In this document: piece by piece, positions 12,901-26,955 of the stretch
Layout: the number at the start of each line of letters is the position of its first letter
Position numbering within the stretch: the first letter of the stretch is position 1
Source: Gonatopus flavifemur
Taxonomy: Eukaryota; Arthropoda; Insecta; Hymenoptera; Dryinidae
Direction: 5' to 3'
Length of the DNA stretch: 64,000 bases
Assembly: GCA_018340375.1 (NCBI GenBank)
Contig: JAFFJZ010000006.1
Coordinates: 25,488,001-25,552,000 of the forward strand
Program-made: the position numbers and the translations under genes
Notes under the pieces: model-generated
Told to the model about the DNA's origin: nothing
The model's input: the letters and a program-made list of their open reading frames with translations, nothing else
The model's database searches: none

Positions 12901-14033
12901 CTATACAAGTTTCGCGTCAGGAACAACCGTTCACGTGACATCACTCAAACAGTTTGATGGATATGACGGTAAAAACTTCCAACTTAGGAGGTAAAGAGAT
13001 AGCTGATGCAATGTGGAAAAACTGAATGAAAATTCGTATTTTTAGCGAAAAATATATGTTCAGTTTTGATATTTTGTAAAGAATTTTTAATTTTTTAATC
13101 GGCACAACTTATAATATACGAATTACAAGTATTGACGGTGAAATTCCCATTCCCTTGACGTTACCTTCGATATCAAAAGCACGTGTCAGTCGATGATATC
13201 AGACCACCTAACCAGCGCATGTTACCGTCGGCTTCGTTAACCGAGAAGACTCTCTTTCTGTGCCAGTACCACCTCCTTTTCCTCTCATTTTCTCTACCTT
13301 TTCACTTTATTTCCGTACTTAATCAATAGAACCGCCGTCGCGTTCTCGGTTCGCCGATGCTATGTTCCCAAAATGCAACCTAGTATGACCGAACGTATAT
13401 CGATACATGTATACATTTATATATACATTTCGCCCTTATCGAATAAATGAATACCACATCTATTACTTCAATATCGCAGACAAGAAAAACTCCAATCCAA
13501 TAAATGGATTCGCGTGAGAGCGGAATTTCGTGGAATTATTTATCTATCGGAAGGATGTAACAAACTCGAATGTGAAAATCGATCCATCACTCTTTGGTAT
13601 CATATATTTCAATAGTTTGAAAAAAAAAAACAGAACCACCTCAATCGAATCAATGATATAGGATCAGAAATTTGATAGGAAATTACCATTTCATAGGCTT
13701 CGTTCTTCGAATAAGATATATCTTCTTCATAATTGATATCATTTCTCAAGGATAAATCTACGAGAGTCGAAATGTTAACAATTCAAAAGATTTGGGAATT
13801 AATTGAATGCTATTTGAATCCCATTGACGCGGACAAATTAAAGAGGAATAAGCTGTGTAATTTATCAGAATCGACCTAAGAATATTGATGAGAATCGATT
13901 CCCATTGGATGAGCATGAACGGATATTCTAATTGATCCAATAATGTATGTAACGTTATGTCCTTTATTTAATCAATTTTCTCATTCAATTAATTATCTTC
14001 ACACGTGACGTATCTTCATTCTCCCTTCGTGTG
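9909..14033. other. Non-coding, no gene
   Basis: AT-rich DNA with chance ORFs. A GA microsatellite lies at 11320-11336. Nothing else is supportable. Confidence 0.5.
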
Positions 14034-14095
14034 GGGCGCCCACGCCTCGCGCCAGGTAAGGCCGTCCCTGTTCGCGCGAAACCCGGTTGGTCAAC
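14034..14095 (+). other. Small GC island with a strong 5' splice-site match
   Basis: A G+C-rich block about 60 bp long stands out from its AT-rich flanks. It holds the near-palindrome GTGGGGCGCCCAC and CGCGCCAG|GTAAGG, a strong match to a splice donor. No coding frame or matching acceptor is convincing. It could be a non-coding exon end or chance. Confidence 0.2.
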
Positions 14096-17000
14096 TTTGA
14101 ATATTTATATAATTCAAAAATTATTACTCTAATAAAATTTTTCCGAACACGTGGAAGGTTGCTGTGTTGATTGATACTTTTCTCAAATAGTAATTATCCT
14201 GTAAATACTTTGAAAGAGGAAAAGCAATTAAATGGTGTCAGATTAACTGTGTTCTATCTCCATCTGTGTCATTGAAAATTCTGATTCTTTCTTCATTTCA
14301 CACAGGTAAACGAGGTTTGAAGATATCAAATACTATCACTCCGAAGAGCAATCTCATCTCCGCCAGACTAAACGACGAGAAACTAAAACCCTTCTCTAAA
14401 TGAAGAAACGAGAGATGTTTTCGATACTTTGATATGTCCGTGATCGCCTCTGGGTGAAAGATAAAAAAAATGATATCCTGGAAGGGTTGAGTACGAGAAA
14501 AAATTAAAACAAGAAAAACAAATTCCACTTGATTCATCAGTTTATAAAAATTTACTGTGTAGAAGGAATCTATCTTTTTTTATGGTCCAAGTAATCGAAG
14601 GAAAGCAGGATTATTCCACGATTACAATACTTTCTCCGAAATACGATATAAGGATAAAAATAACGTTTCGGACAATTTTTCTTCCAAGGATTTCTTTCCG
14701 TATAAAAGTAAGGAGGGCTTAGAAAGAAAGAGAAAAATGCGGACAAAAGCAAGTTGAATAGGCAGGGAAAGAAAATATTCGACTCAGTGGAAACGAAGAT
14801 TATGTGTACGAAATGACTTCTTCGACCCATCTTTTCTTCTATGTTACGTCATCCTTACATGAACAGCTTTTATAGTTGCGTATATTTGGTATTGATCGCA
14901 ATTCCATACGAGTTTCTCACATTCAATTATTTCGAGCATCAACAAGCGCAATTAGCGATAAACATATCATTTTCTTATTAAATTTCCTGGAACATCGCCA
15001 CAGGATATTCCTCAAATCATTTTAAATTTCAATTACCATGAAACGCTATGGAATTTGGTGGTCCACTAGCGTGTATCCAGCAATCTCATCCTTCAACTTG
15101 ACGTTTGGAGGAATATACATGAAATCCAACAACTCTTCTCCCCTAATTAGCGACGATCGATCAAAGTTTTAATTAGTTATGTTTTCCTTGATAACCTTCA
15201 ATTTATCATCGTATTATCCTGCTAACTAGAATCCTTATGAATGATCTCTAATCTGTAAGAAAATAACAATCTTAACGTGAAACAATTTCATCTCTCTCTC
15301 TTATGACCTTGCCCCTTGCCTGTTTATTACCTTTTAAGAATATTAATTACGACACGACTTCGTCCCATTTCTCTCTCAACAATTATTAAATGATTATCTC
15401 TCGACTCTGTTAATCGTAAATGAAAAATATAAGAAATATACTTAAATAAAGGAACTATCTTTATATTTACTTTCTTCTTACAAAATCAAAATACAAAATG
15501 ATATTCGTTCGTTACTAATTATAATTCAAATCACCCTATGTGATAGAATTGATCTCTTTATCTGGAAAAATAAATTAAACAATGTACCCTTCGGCAATTT
15601 CAAGATAGTTGAGTTTTGATTCGAATCCACCTCGGAGTAACGATCTCATCTTATCCTGTCCTTTTATTCATCATCCCAATCTTCCTTTACTGCTCATTTC
15701 ATTACTTCGCCCGTACAAAACTCCCTCTCTTCCGTTCTTTTGTTATCATCATTCTTTCCTTCCTTCCTTCCCTCTTTTTTTTCTTCAAACACTCGAAGCT
15801 CCACGCATTCAGGTGTTATCATTCAAACCAAAGTATTCCGAAAAAGAGAAGGTTTTTCTCACCGCGATGAGGGAAATGAAAAGACCAACCATGTAGAAAA
15901 ATCAACAGAAAAACCGCATGGCTAGAATAGAAGTACGGTACACAAGGAACGAAACAACAGCTATCACAATACAACAGGAATGAGAAAACCTTTGAGGAAA
16001 ATCATTTTCATCCTTATACGGATGAAAGAGAAATTCCCTGATATTTTATAAAGACTTTTTCATGTTTCCTTTTGATAAACGCCAACTCGACAAAGATGGT
16101 GTTCGATATTAACTCAAGGATGAGTTATGGAGAATGAGTTATCATCTTGTGTATTATTTAATTTAAGAAAAAAAGTATCGTTTATTATTCGATATAATGA
16201 TATTGATTTGGTGTTGAAAAGAGTAGCTCCTCTCTGAATGATTGATTCTCTTTAGTATTTGTAATCGATAGTTTCCACGCGAATGGATTTGATGTACGAG
16301 AAACTTCTTTATGTATCAGTATCTCGCATAACAAAGGATATAAATAAACATTCATAAATAAATATTGACAGGTGATATAGAATAACTATTTCCGAACGTA
16401 CGTCCAGGTTTATCAGACTCAAAAAATGACAAATGATTAATAAATGTGAGATTAAATGTTAAAAAATGAAGTGTGCCATGTGAATAACACAAGCCTACAA
16501 AATTTATATTCTATTTCAAGCTCAAAATGACTCCATCACCGCAGGTGTTCGGGTTATTTTGACCTCAAAGTATTTAATTATCAAATTTATTATTATTTTT
16601 TCTCTTCGCTTATCGTAACCATATTTCACGATATCGATATTTTATACACAATTCTTATAAAGTTTTTATCGATACTTTATCAAATTCACTAAATAAACTC
16701 AAGAAATTTTCTAGAAAAGATATCAATAAAATTTCAGTTCCCAAATGGAGGACTTAGTTTTTCCCTCGCAAAACCCGGATTCAAGCCTTTAATAATTATT
16801 TCGAAAGTTCTTTTCTTCGATAACCACATCAACTCCCGTCGATTGATAATCTCTCTCTGTTTATATATTTGCAATGTTTAAAAATATCTACTCATGATAC
16901 GTAAGAATGATTATTAATTTGCCCATATAAAAATTTGTTAACATTCAACCCGTGAGTCGTCAAATGGACGAAGGGTTTGCTTATCGATATTAAATTCAGT

Positions 17001-17776
17001 TAAAAGAAAATATTCACGGTTCACAGGGTATCTACGGACCTGGATGAGTCCGATATAAGAACATTCAAGCGTAAATTGGGTTAGGTTGCAGAATAGCCGT
17101 ACATGATCATTTTTAACCAAAAGCTCAAAGCTTGATGGGTTTCGCAGAATATTTTTTGATACAGACTAATTGTAAGCTCGAATCGATTTTCCGATATTAC
17201 GAAGACGTATCAAAGCCAACACGAACTTTGTTATGTAAATTGAACTATTCTCAAACGTTACTTCATTCTTCATATGAAAATCACAAAGATGAAAATCCCG
17301 TTGTACGATTCGATACATCATAAAAATTAGAGAGAACGAATGAAATTCCAGATGAAAAATCATAGACTCTCTTGCTTCTCTTCACAATCCCATTCTACAG
17401 GAAGAGACATTTTTCTGCAACCTACGCTCGAATTGTATTCTTGCTTGAATTCCATCGTGAAATCAGAAGAAATTGCAGGGATCGTTATATACTTCTGATA
17501 CTGATTGTACAAAGAACACGTGTCTTTTTTGTAAGGAAATATACTCATATATCTGTTTGTGTCAAATGTGTTTTGGAGAGAAGAAGTAGACGAGAAGTGA
17601 GAAATAAGGCAGCGAAAAGTGAAAAATAACAGCTAAGCAGCAAAAGGGAAAATGTTTGTGGAAGAACAATAATGAGGCAAGCATTAAACGCGCAAGAATG
17701 CTTTTCTCAGGGTTTGCGAGGCAAAGGCCCCCTCTTTAAGCACACTTAATAAATTCGTTTATCGCCTCGATGACTC
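14096..17776. other. Non-coding, no gene
   Basis: No recognised feature apart from a TTCC microsatellite at about 15754-15772. ORFs at 15609-15925 are pyrimidine-tract readings. Confidence 0.5.
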
Positions 17777-17850
17777 CCATCTATCGGCTGAGTGAATCCA
17801 ATGACGTCACTGACGCTTCTCCAACGTCAACGTCAACGATAAAACAAAAC
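17777..17850. promoter_or_regulatory. CRE cluster with CCATCTATCGG motif
   Basis: Within 60 bp there is a perfect palindromic CRE, TGACGTCA (17802-17809), a TGACG half-site (17811-17815) and two CGTCA half-sites (within 17825-17835). Just before them is CCATCTATCGG (17777-17787), which differs by one base from the minus-strand CCATCTGTCGG in the Pka-C1 upstream region. CREB/ATF proteins bind such sites. Whether this is an enhancer or a promoter is unknown, and no adjoining exon was recognised. Confidence 0.35.
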
Positions 17851-20022
17851 ACTGTTATTTTATATGAGGCAAGAAAATTATAGAGCAACATCTTCTTGTT
17901 CGATAACAATTTCCATAACCGAACGAGCAAACGTATCGGTATGGATTTTTGTTTTGTAATTCAATAAAAATAAATCCTGAGAGAGGAGACAATTTTCCAA
18001 CAAACTGTCAGGAATGTATTTGCGGACGTGGCGGTACGTACATCGTAGAATGTGATGGAAAATTTCAGGGAGATATTCTATAAATACGATGAAAACATTT
18101 TTATTGATCCGAAAAATGTTAGGGGAAATCGAGCGTACGAAGCAATAATGCTCGAGAATAATTATTGTGAACATATACTATGCGTTGTCGAGTTATTTCG
18201 TTTTCTTCGTTCAATGAAATTCAATTGAAATTATTGTACGAATGGACCGTTGGCTTTGGAACATCGGCAACAATTACCTACTCGAACAAGAAGAACAAGG
18301 ATTACCAAACACCCGAACACCCACTAAATTATTCCTTTGTTGATACAGAATTCTGGAACAGCGATTCCAACAATTTTAACAATTCGTAGTCCTGTGTCAT
18401 TAAAAATGTACTATCCACTACTCAACTCGAACATGAATAATTGAATGGACTAGGATTGAAGTCCGGAAATTTTATAAAACATTCAACGTGATATCTCTGC
18501 TAAAACTACGGATCTCGCGTTTTATGTTCCATGCTCCGTTCTTTGTATTATAAAATGGTTCATACTTTATTCAAGATCTGTTCGAATTCGATCGTTATGC
18601 AAGAATGGTGATACGGATCAAGGATGAACGCGCTGAACCGGTTCAACAACATTCTCGAGGATTAGAAACCAATAACTAGAATTCATTCATTAAACACTTC
18701 TTCCTTGTATCAAACAAATCGAAATATTCAACTTGTCTTTGTACTCGTTTGAGTACAAAGTTCATATCTGACTAATTTCTATCGTTACCGATGATCCATG
18801 CGTTACAATTTACAACACTCATAAATAAATATAACGATCACTCGACGAAAGAAATCAGATCGATTATTATTTGTTTTTATTCAATAAACAAGAAACAAGA
18901 TCATTAAAAGATCACGTAAGCTTCGATTCGTGTTGCATTGAACGCTAATTATTGCTTTTGTGTGTTTTCTCATCGCACAATAATTCTTCAAAATGTCCCA
19001 TAGAATAATGTCAGTAACGAATGTGAAATTCGAACGAATGGGTTTCGAATGAATTTGATGGTACCGAATCCAAAGCTCTGAACACTTTTAATCAGATTTT
19101 ATGGAATATTTCTACCAGAGAGAAGACACGCCTGAAAGTATAACACGTATCCTCAAGTGAAATAGAATTTTATCTTCCGTCAGGGGCTCAAAGAAACTGA
19201 ATCTCCCGCCTTTTTGTATCGAATTGAATATGAATTGAGAAAATTATCAAGATAATTGATTTCTAATCTGTACTTTTGAGTATGAAAATTCATGAATGGA
19301 ACTAATTTATTCGAAAACTATCAAATTAAAACTCACTGGGATAGTGCATTAAGCAATTAAGAGCACTGATTAGCCACGATCGCAATAGTTTTTGATTGAT
19401 AAATTAATAACGAGAAGTCCAGCAGAGTTCTTCTCTTGGACTGGTACGCATCGAGCCAACTTTGACCTTTGAAATGCGCACAATTTGGTTACATAATTAC
19501 GAGGAATGCAAACGGTAAGCCGGTGATGCAAACTTGTGTACAATTTATACGAGAGTTGGGTAATTGGAATATAAGTACGAATTAGAAACTAGTTTCCAAG
19601 TTCTCTTCGACTCGATAATTATATTCGAACGTCGATCGCTGGACGTTTGAATTTGTTTATTATGGGAAAATGTTGAACGAAAATTTACTGTAAACATGAT
19701 TTATCATTGTAAGTGATCACGTAACTAAGAAGGTACATATGGAATGTCATTAAAATGTGATTGGTACTTATGTAATAATTTTCTCGTTAAATCAGATAAT
19801 ATTTATGTGCATTCAAATATCAATTTCATGGAGTACGGAGTTTGTAGTCTCGAATGATTCCTTGAGGGTCTTCAATCAGGGTGACACCACTCCAAATTCA
19901 AGGAATTTACGAGCCTGGGAAAAATCAGGAAAAACTTAATCCATACAATTCCTAGTTTCTAACTCTCCGAAGAACAGGAGTTTCTTCACAGTCAAATCTC
20001 TAGAAAATTTCTTGAAAACCCA
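17851..20022. other. Non-coding, no gene
   Basis: AT-rich DNA. The ORF at 17878-18174 on the minus strand resembles nothing known and is within chance length. Confidence 0.5.
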
Positions 20023-20249
20023 CACGGAAAGAAAGTAAATAGCTGTGGCAGCTACTTAATTTTATAGCCCCCCTTTTTTAACCGCTGTAGCTTAAATAAT
20101 TGCAGCTGTAGCTATTTTTTAGCTGTCGCAGTAGGAAATCGTAGCGGTGACTGTACAGGTTTTGGCTCTTGAATTTTCGCTGCGGCAACCGCATTCCTTG
20201 CTGCTACCGCTAAATGAATAGCTGTCGTAGATAATTATTTTTTTCCGTG
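20023..20249. mobile_element. CACGG-ended element with AGCTGT words, 227 bp
   Basis: The ends are CACGGAAAGAAAG and TTTTTTTTCCGTG. The interior repeats words such as AGCTGTGGCAGCTA, GCTGTAGCT, AGCTGTCGCAG and GCTGTCGTAG. These are the same type of palindrome as in the 27769-28116 copy, with different spacing. Flanking dinucleotides do not match (CA left, AA right). Confidence 0.5.
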
Positions 20250-20256
20250 AACCATT

Positions 20257-20460
20257 TCACGCATTCTTCGCCAACTGTCGATAGTTGGAATCCCTCAAAA
20301 TTCTATCCAAAGTCTTTTGGAGGGCCTTCTCACAGATTACTGACATACATTTTTTGGAGAGTCTTTCGGAAACAAAATAGTCGACGAATCCACCTTGTTG
20401 ATGAATAAATTCAGCTAAGCTACGTCCACTTCTCAACAACCGCTCCTGGTTCTTCGAACA
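20257..20460 (-). pseudogene. Possible decayed coding fragment beside the element
   Basis: On the minus strand a frame of about 65 codons stays open from a TGA upstream to a TGA at about 20254-20256, right beside the transposon end. Its composition is protein-like (for example RSLAEFIHQQGGFVDYFVSE and TLDRILRDSNYRQLAKNA). The pattern L..IL.D..YR..A recalls the C-terminal region of UDP-glycosyltransferases, but that is a weak impression. There is no ATG in a useful place. It may be a gene relic or chance. Confidence 0.15.
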
Positions 20461-23400
20461 AATTTCATGAAAACTTATTCAGTTCTTTACTCGCGTTACA
20501 TCTTAAATCCTCGAATCTTAATCGAGTGATCATTTGAAAATTGTTACGATAATTGATCGATCGGAACGTCAATTATTTTGAAAATTACATTTCGATGGTA
20601 AGTTTCCGCGACTGTATGAACGAACGCGTCGCGAGTTATAATAGAAAATCAATTAGCAAGGTAGCCTGACCTGGTAATTGATCTAATGAGAGTAAAAAGA
20701 GCGAGACAAGGGCATAGAAGGAAAATGGATGACAAGTGAAATACAGAGAAAAAAGAGGAGTTGCACATACTTGTATTTATACATGCAAAATCGATAATAT
20801 TACAACATCTTTGTTCTTCTATACGCATAATTCATAATATAATAAGCTTCGTGATATTCATTTCAATTATAACTCTGTGGTATATACCGTTTTCCATTCC
20901 CGCTGCATTTATCTTGATAATTCTCCTTTGTTCTGATTCACACCAAGTTTAAGATCTTGATTTGGCGGAGATAAAAATACATATCGAGATAGAGACAAAT
21001 CAAATAACGTATTAAAAATAGAATCGAATGCTCGTGTCGACTGATGACTCAATGGACGTTGAAAAAGTATTTCAATGAGATAAGAGATTCACGATACTCT
21101 GCAAATTTCAATGAATTTATTCATCCATCTGACACGGAATTATTTTTACAATTAAATCTTCTTCTCGCAAAACAAAGTTGAACGTAAAACACAAGATTTA
21201 AAAAAGAAAAAACAACATGAACAACTAATCAACCGTAATTTGTTTGTTATTTAATTTTGTTATTATCAAAAGGAAGAAAGAATACAAAGTTTAATGATCC
21301 GGTAGAGGATTGCGAGTTCAACTTGAATTGATTTCAGTAAAAACTTTCATCCAATTCTACTCTCGTAAAAGAAAGAACAATTATTTTATCCGAGTTAAAT
21401 GGGAATATAAGGAAAAGATACCGCGATACCGTTTGCGATAGTTTTTAAATGAATGAAAAAAACATGAGACCGAGATTTTGTTAATTTAAATTCTATTATT
21501 CGATGAATAAAAATAGTAACCTTGAAGCGAATGTGCTGAAAATGAGACGAATCGTACCTAGAGCAATCAAGTTAATACACGTGGAGACACGTTTCCTTGC
21601 CGTCTGGATTAATTACTCGTATATATCTGCTGATACATGCGTTTTGACAAATTATCTCTCTATTCTGCTTTGAATACGCACGCGAGTTATGAGTGCGAAC
21701 GGTGAACTCCTATCTAAACTAATTCTTCAATCAAGCTAGTTCCTCTGCCGCCAACGACAACGACGATGACTATGATAACGAAAGAGGAGCGACGGGAGTG
21801 GCTACAGAGACGAGACGAGACCGATAATTGCTGCATCGACCGTACCGAGAGAACAAGGATCGAGCAAGTTGTGCTTTTCTCAAAAAGGTGCTTGATTGAC
21901 AAGATTGTGCACAAGCGATGATTAATAATTCCTTCCTTTCCTTTCTAATTCGAATGAAATGAATGTTACTCGGTTCAGCAGTATAAATTCATTTTAGAAA
22001 ATCATATCCTAAACTGCAACTTTGTTAACCTCGACATAAATTCTAGTTCTAGATGCGAGAACATGTGAATCGGCTAATGAATGCTTGAATTTCAAATTTT
22101 TACTCCACCTAACTCCATTCGAAATATGAATATGTAAAAGACTTTGTACTTTCGCTAGCCTCAAATCTAGAATATTGAATATGAAATGCTTTTACATTTT
22201 GACGTGTTGTGGATTAGATCACGTTTCGAGTATAAGAAATTATAATCGAAGACGAAAATTTTGTTAAATCTCACGTACAGGGAGTGCAGTGTACGATATA
22301 AGATTATTAACCGCTTCAAGTTCAGCGGATGATCGTGAATAGAGTGATTCCCCGTACAGTGGTTTATCCTCTGGTGTACCGACGATCCATTCGGGGTTTC
22401 TCATCATTTACATATAATACAGATATATATTCAAAACACATCTAAAATCCTAGGAAAATGTATCTGTACGACAGCTATCGTGAATGTACTACATCAGAAA
22501 AAATATTATCATGAATTTGCAAAATGAATAATGAAATTCTTAATCGTAACCAAACACAAGACCCTTCAAAGTGAAGTGAAACAGAAATTGAATCCATGTA
22601 AATCCCACGAGATAGATCAGTGTTACCAACAGAAAGAGATGTTTTTACTGTAAAAAGGCCATTTTCCATTTGGGGCAACAGGTGGGCAAACTCGCTAGTG
22701 ACATTCTATCAATATATCAGCGTGTAAGCGTGGGACTGCACTTTGCCCTGTGGAGTTTCTTCAACCACGTTGTATCGTATTCCTTCCACACCACGAACTA
22801 AGACAAGTTTGATGATAAGTTTCCTAATAGTTTCAGAATGTTAGATTTCATTCGAAAGTTTTTGTAGAAAGAAGAGATTCGAAGTATTTTTGTTGATTAT
22901 TCCCCCACATCCTCTTGAATTTCCTTTGTTCCATGTGGAAAATTGTCTTGGTATCACAATCTATCGACTCTCGCTCGAATGATTAATGGACTGTTTTGGA
23001 GGTTGATCTGTGCCCACAAAAACACTCATTTTTCAGAGATAAAGTCCCCTTACGCCACTTTTCATTGTCACACGTGAGAGTTATCAACGCGTTTAGAATG
23101 CCACACGCATGTAACTTCTAGTATAAAAAAAAAGAGTATAATAATTTACGAATATTCTTATACGAAAAGAGAATTTTAATGATATTGAATGGTTGCTGAA
23201 TATCAGTGGGTGTATCAATATTCACCGTGATTATTTATGAGTTAATTTGTGACCCCTTTATCATGGGCAAATTAATAAAGCATCGAACGAACCGCAATAT
23301 TATAATATCGATTAAACGCCCTTATCCCTGGACATCATTTTGCATCTAATTTGAGGAAATTAATTATAGAAAACATGGGTGGACATTTGACGATGGATTG

Positions 23401-25269
23401 ATTATTATCAAGCAACTAAATAATGGCATATCGATATCAGATTAACAGAATACCTGAATAATTAGTTGGTAACGACGAGAATACCAACTCGGATAACCAA
23501 GTAGTATATTGTCGGATAATACTGATACTTGACCGAACTGCGACATACAATTGCATTGCCATTGAGATAATTCGCATGTACGGTAGACTCAATGTCACAT
23601 ATGTCCTACCACGTGTACTTGATAAAGGATCATCTAATCGGATTCTATAGAGAATCAAATGTATGGTCGGTTCTAAAACAGTTCTATCGAATCTCATTTT
23701 TATCCTCACTGAAAATACAAAATTTGAAGGTTGGGAAACTTTATTAAATTTTCTCAGGTTGAAATCTTCCTCTTTTTTTCTATATATCTTCTTATTTTCT
23801 TCTCCGTATAACAAGTTTCAGGTGACATATGTTAATAAAACTCCTAGACCGAGGTATCATATCACCAAGATTTTAACATGAATCCTAACAACAATCCAAT
23901 TAGAATGAGCTTCCATGACGTATATTTTTTCTATTCATCATCATCATCTTATTTGTTCATACTTTTGAAATGAATTTGAATGAACCAACTTGGAGAAAAA
24001 AAACAAATCCGACCTAGAAAGATGATCCTATTCCACCAAAAATTGTGAAAAAGCGAACAGAAACTGATGATGATCGTTTCTTCAATTCGGTACCGTAATG
24101 AGTCAAAGTAAAAAAAATACACATTGAACCCACTTCATCAATCGGACTCCTCATTTAAATAAACGAACGTCGAATCGAAAAATAAAATCGAGCATCGAAC
24201 TCGCGAATACATTCGTCTCTTTTGCTCTCACACTCTGCATTCAGAGAAGAACAAAGTGTATGGAACGGATATTGATCAGCCGGGCGTGTTTCAAAATATT
24301 TCGAAAGAAGAAATCAAAGCGAACGACACCACCATTGAGATAATAATTTCCATTGAATCGATAAAATTGAAATGAAAATGCGAACAAAATTTGCATCTAT
24401 TCTATCGGATGTGGAACAATATGGTATTGAAATAAAAACTTGTTATAATTAACGGACGCTGAATTGAATGAAAAAAAAAGGGCAGAGAATGGAGAGAGAA
24501 TGTTCAGTTGAAACCCTTTAAATGATAAATAGAGGTTTTTTTTACATGCAACGATGAGATATACTCGTTCATTTGTCGATCCGAATTCGCAGCGCTCCAT
24601 AAATGAATGGCGTTTTGTGATCAACTTTTATGAATTGGAATTATAAGTGGAATATCAATTAATTACAAACATTTCTTTTTTTGTACCGCCGATTGATGTG
24701 TCGTTGATACATGAATATTCAATTTCTCATGAATATTATAATGGCAAAAATTTTTAACAGTTTTGGAATGACAAAACTGTTCTTCGTTTGAATAATTTAG
24801 AGAAAAAAACTCGATTCAACAATCACAATTATTGTGCAATGAAATTACAAAAAATTGAATACAAACTCGTATCGAATATACATCTACCTCTTTCGATCGA
24901 CGAAACGAATGTCGTCTGATCTTCTGAAATTTGCTGTCTTAACGTTAGCATCCGAGGAATGAAGTTAAAAAGAATCTTCGAAGTAATGAACGTTATTCGC
25001 TAGTTTACTCGAGGAAAAAAACAAAAGTATTATGGTAAACATGTGGTTACGCACGTTCATTCCCTCCAGAGACAAATGCTTTCATGTGTAGAGATATGTT
25101 TGAATCAGCTTCCTGTGGTTACGTGCATAGCCTGCTTAAATCCGTATTAACAACGTGGTGAATAGAAATCCAATTTCCTCGGACAGGAATGGTAATTTTT
25201 AGTGGAAAAAACTTCCAACGTATTTGATTTTCGTGATTTTTTTAATCAAAGAGAATATGAACACACACA
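20461..25269. other. Non-coding, no gene
   Basis: No recognised exon or element. The 125-codon minus-strand ORF at 23437-23814 has no recognisable domain. A short hairpin, AACAGTTTT...AAAACTGTT, lies near 24757-24780. Confidence 0.5.
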
Positions 25270-25990
25270 CAAATATTCATCTGAATCTCTGATAAAAAAA
25301 TCTCTCTGAAAATTTAATATTCCTGAAAAATTTAGAAAGATTCAAATAAATTTTGAGCTTTCGGAGTGGAGCTGCGTCTTTTATCGGTTGGTTGCGGATG
25401 TTCTACCATCATTGCAGCTGCACTGACAGAAAAACGACCTGGTTGAAACATTCGTGGTCGCAGTAACTTGGAATCTGGTTCTATTCACCTGGAAATTTGA
25501 TTTCGATGTCCAGAAAAAGTGGTTGAAGCAAAAATTAACTACATTTTTCGAGTTAGAAAAACCAGATTCTTTTCTTGGTGTGATAACCTGAGAAATTAGT
25601 TCATTTTTGCTTCAACCACTTTTTCTGGACATCGAAATCAAATTTCCTGGTGAATCGAACCAGATTTCAAGTTACTGCGACTACGAATGTTTCAACCGGG
25701 TCGTTTTTCTGTCAGCTGCAATGATTGCGAAACGTCGACTGAAGCAACTAATCTTAGAAAAATTCAGACCAATTCCGAGAAATTCAGAATAATGTATAAA
25801 AATTCAGTAAGATTCGAATCCGAAGAAATAGAGATTCTGAATTCATCGTTATCCAACAAGCCTCTCTGCATCTCTTTGGAAAAACATCCCAAAACATAGA
25901 GAAATTCACACTCTTCGCAACCAATTCTGTTAACCAATTTTCTGATTTCATTGAACCACCCCTGCAGAAATTTATTATCCCTCATAAAAA
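25270..25990. repeat. CTGAA/TTCAG word-rich repeat interrupted by a hairpin element
   Basis: The left part (25270-25345) and right part (25745-25960) carry the CTCTGAA/TTCAGA words seen at 3729-4640, for example ATCTCTCTGAAAATTT and AGAAATTCAGAATAATG. The 318-bp inverted repeat at 25408-25725 lies between them and seems to have inserted into the older repeat. Boundaries are approximate. Confidence 0.4.
25408..25725. mobile_element. Hairpin-forming inverted-repeat element, arms about 130 bp
   Basis: The left arm (25408-25540) and right arm (about 25598-25725) are near-perfect inverted copies, starting ATCATTGCAGCTG and continuing through ACAGAAAAACGACC, CAGTAACTTG and TCCAGAAAAAGTGGTTGAAG. 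The spacer is about 57 bp. The left arm has an extra CACTG after GCAGCTG, so the true element end may be CACTGACAGAAAAACG. No ORF. A transcript would fold into a long double-stranded stem. Confidence 0.65.
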
Positions 25991-26955
25991 CAAAATCATG
26001 CATTTGCCGCTATTCTTTTCCAACAAACACGTTAATATTTATCCGAATGGGTTCCAACCGATCGAATACAACTGTTCTCTAATACCCAAATAATCCCCCG
26101 TAAAGATTATGGGATGAAATTCCACCTTGGGAGAGAATTATTAATTACCGAATAATAATCATATTCAAACATACAGAAGTACTACCTGATTTTCCCATTG
26201 TACAGAATGCATCAACATTCAATATCGCTAATTTAAAATGAATGAGATTAATACAAGGTTGAAGTCAATTCCCACGTGTAGATGATATACGATGATAAAA
26301 TCACGATTTTGCTCCATGTATGCACGGTACAAGACATTTAACTGTACCAACTTTGTTTCAACTGGACCAAGTTCGTAATCAGATCATTGCGCGTAATAAA
26401 AATCTATTGAATAAAGTTTGTTCCAAGGCTAGCAAGCACAACAAATCAACACTCTATAACATTTCAAATATAAACTGCTTTTTAAATAAAGCAGAATAAT
26501 ACGAGTGTGAGAGAACAAGAAATACAAATCATACATGTAAATATAAACACTTTCACCGAGTATTTATCGTGTCTAAATTGATATCAATTACAAACATCCA
26601 TTCATTATCAATATATTTATATCACGCCAAGATACTTGAACCATGAGGAATGTAAACAGTTACGAACCGTATTGATGAATCAATACAGTTTCGAAACGTT
26701 CTGTTATATTTTATATATTTGATATTAGATATCTTGTCGAGTGAATAGGAAATGTTGATGTCACGTTCGTGTCATACACACGCGGGAAACGGACATCACG
26801 CATCAACGTTGATGATTATAAGCGGAGAAGGGTTGGTACATCGCATAAAATCGTGATAGTACACATTTATGGGTATTACACGCGCGTGAATGTTATTTAA
26901 GGGTACGAAATATGTGTTATATATACACATATGAGGGTGTATATGAGTACCTCTA

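Noticed and set aside
23437..23814. 125-codon minus-strand ORF
   Set aside because: No domain, no base-composition contrast with flanks, no splice context.
25090..25102. AGATATGTTTGA matches the first 12 bases of miR-190
   Set aside because: The remaining bases differ and no star arm is present within 100 bp; a chance match.
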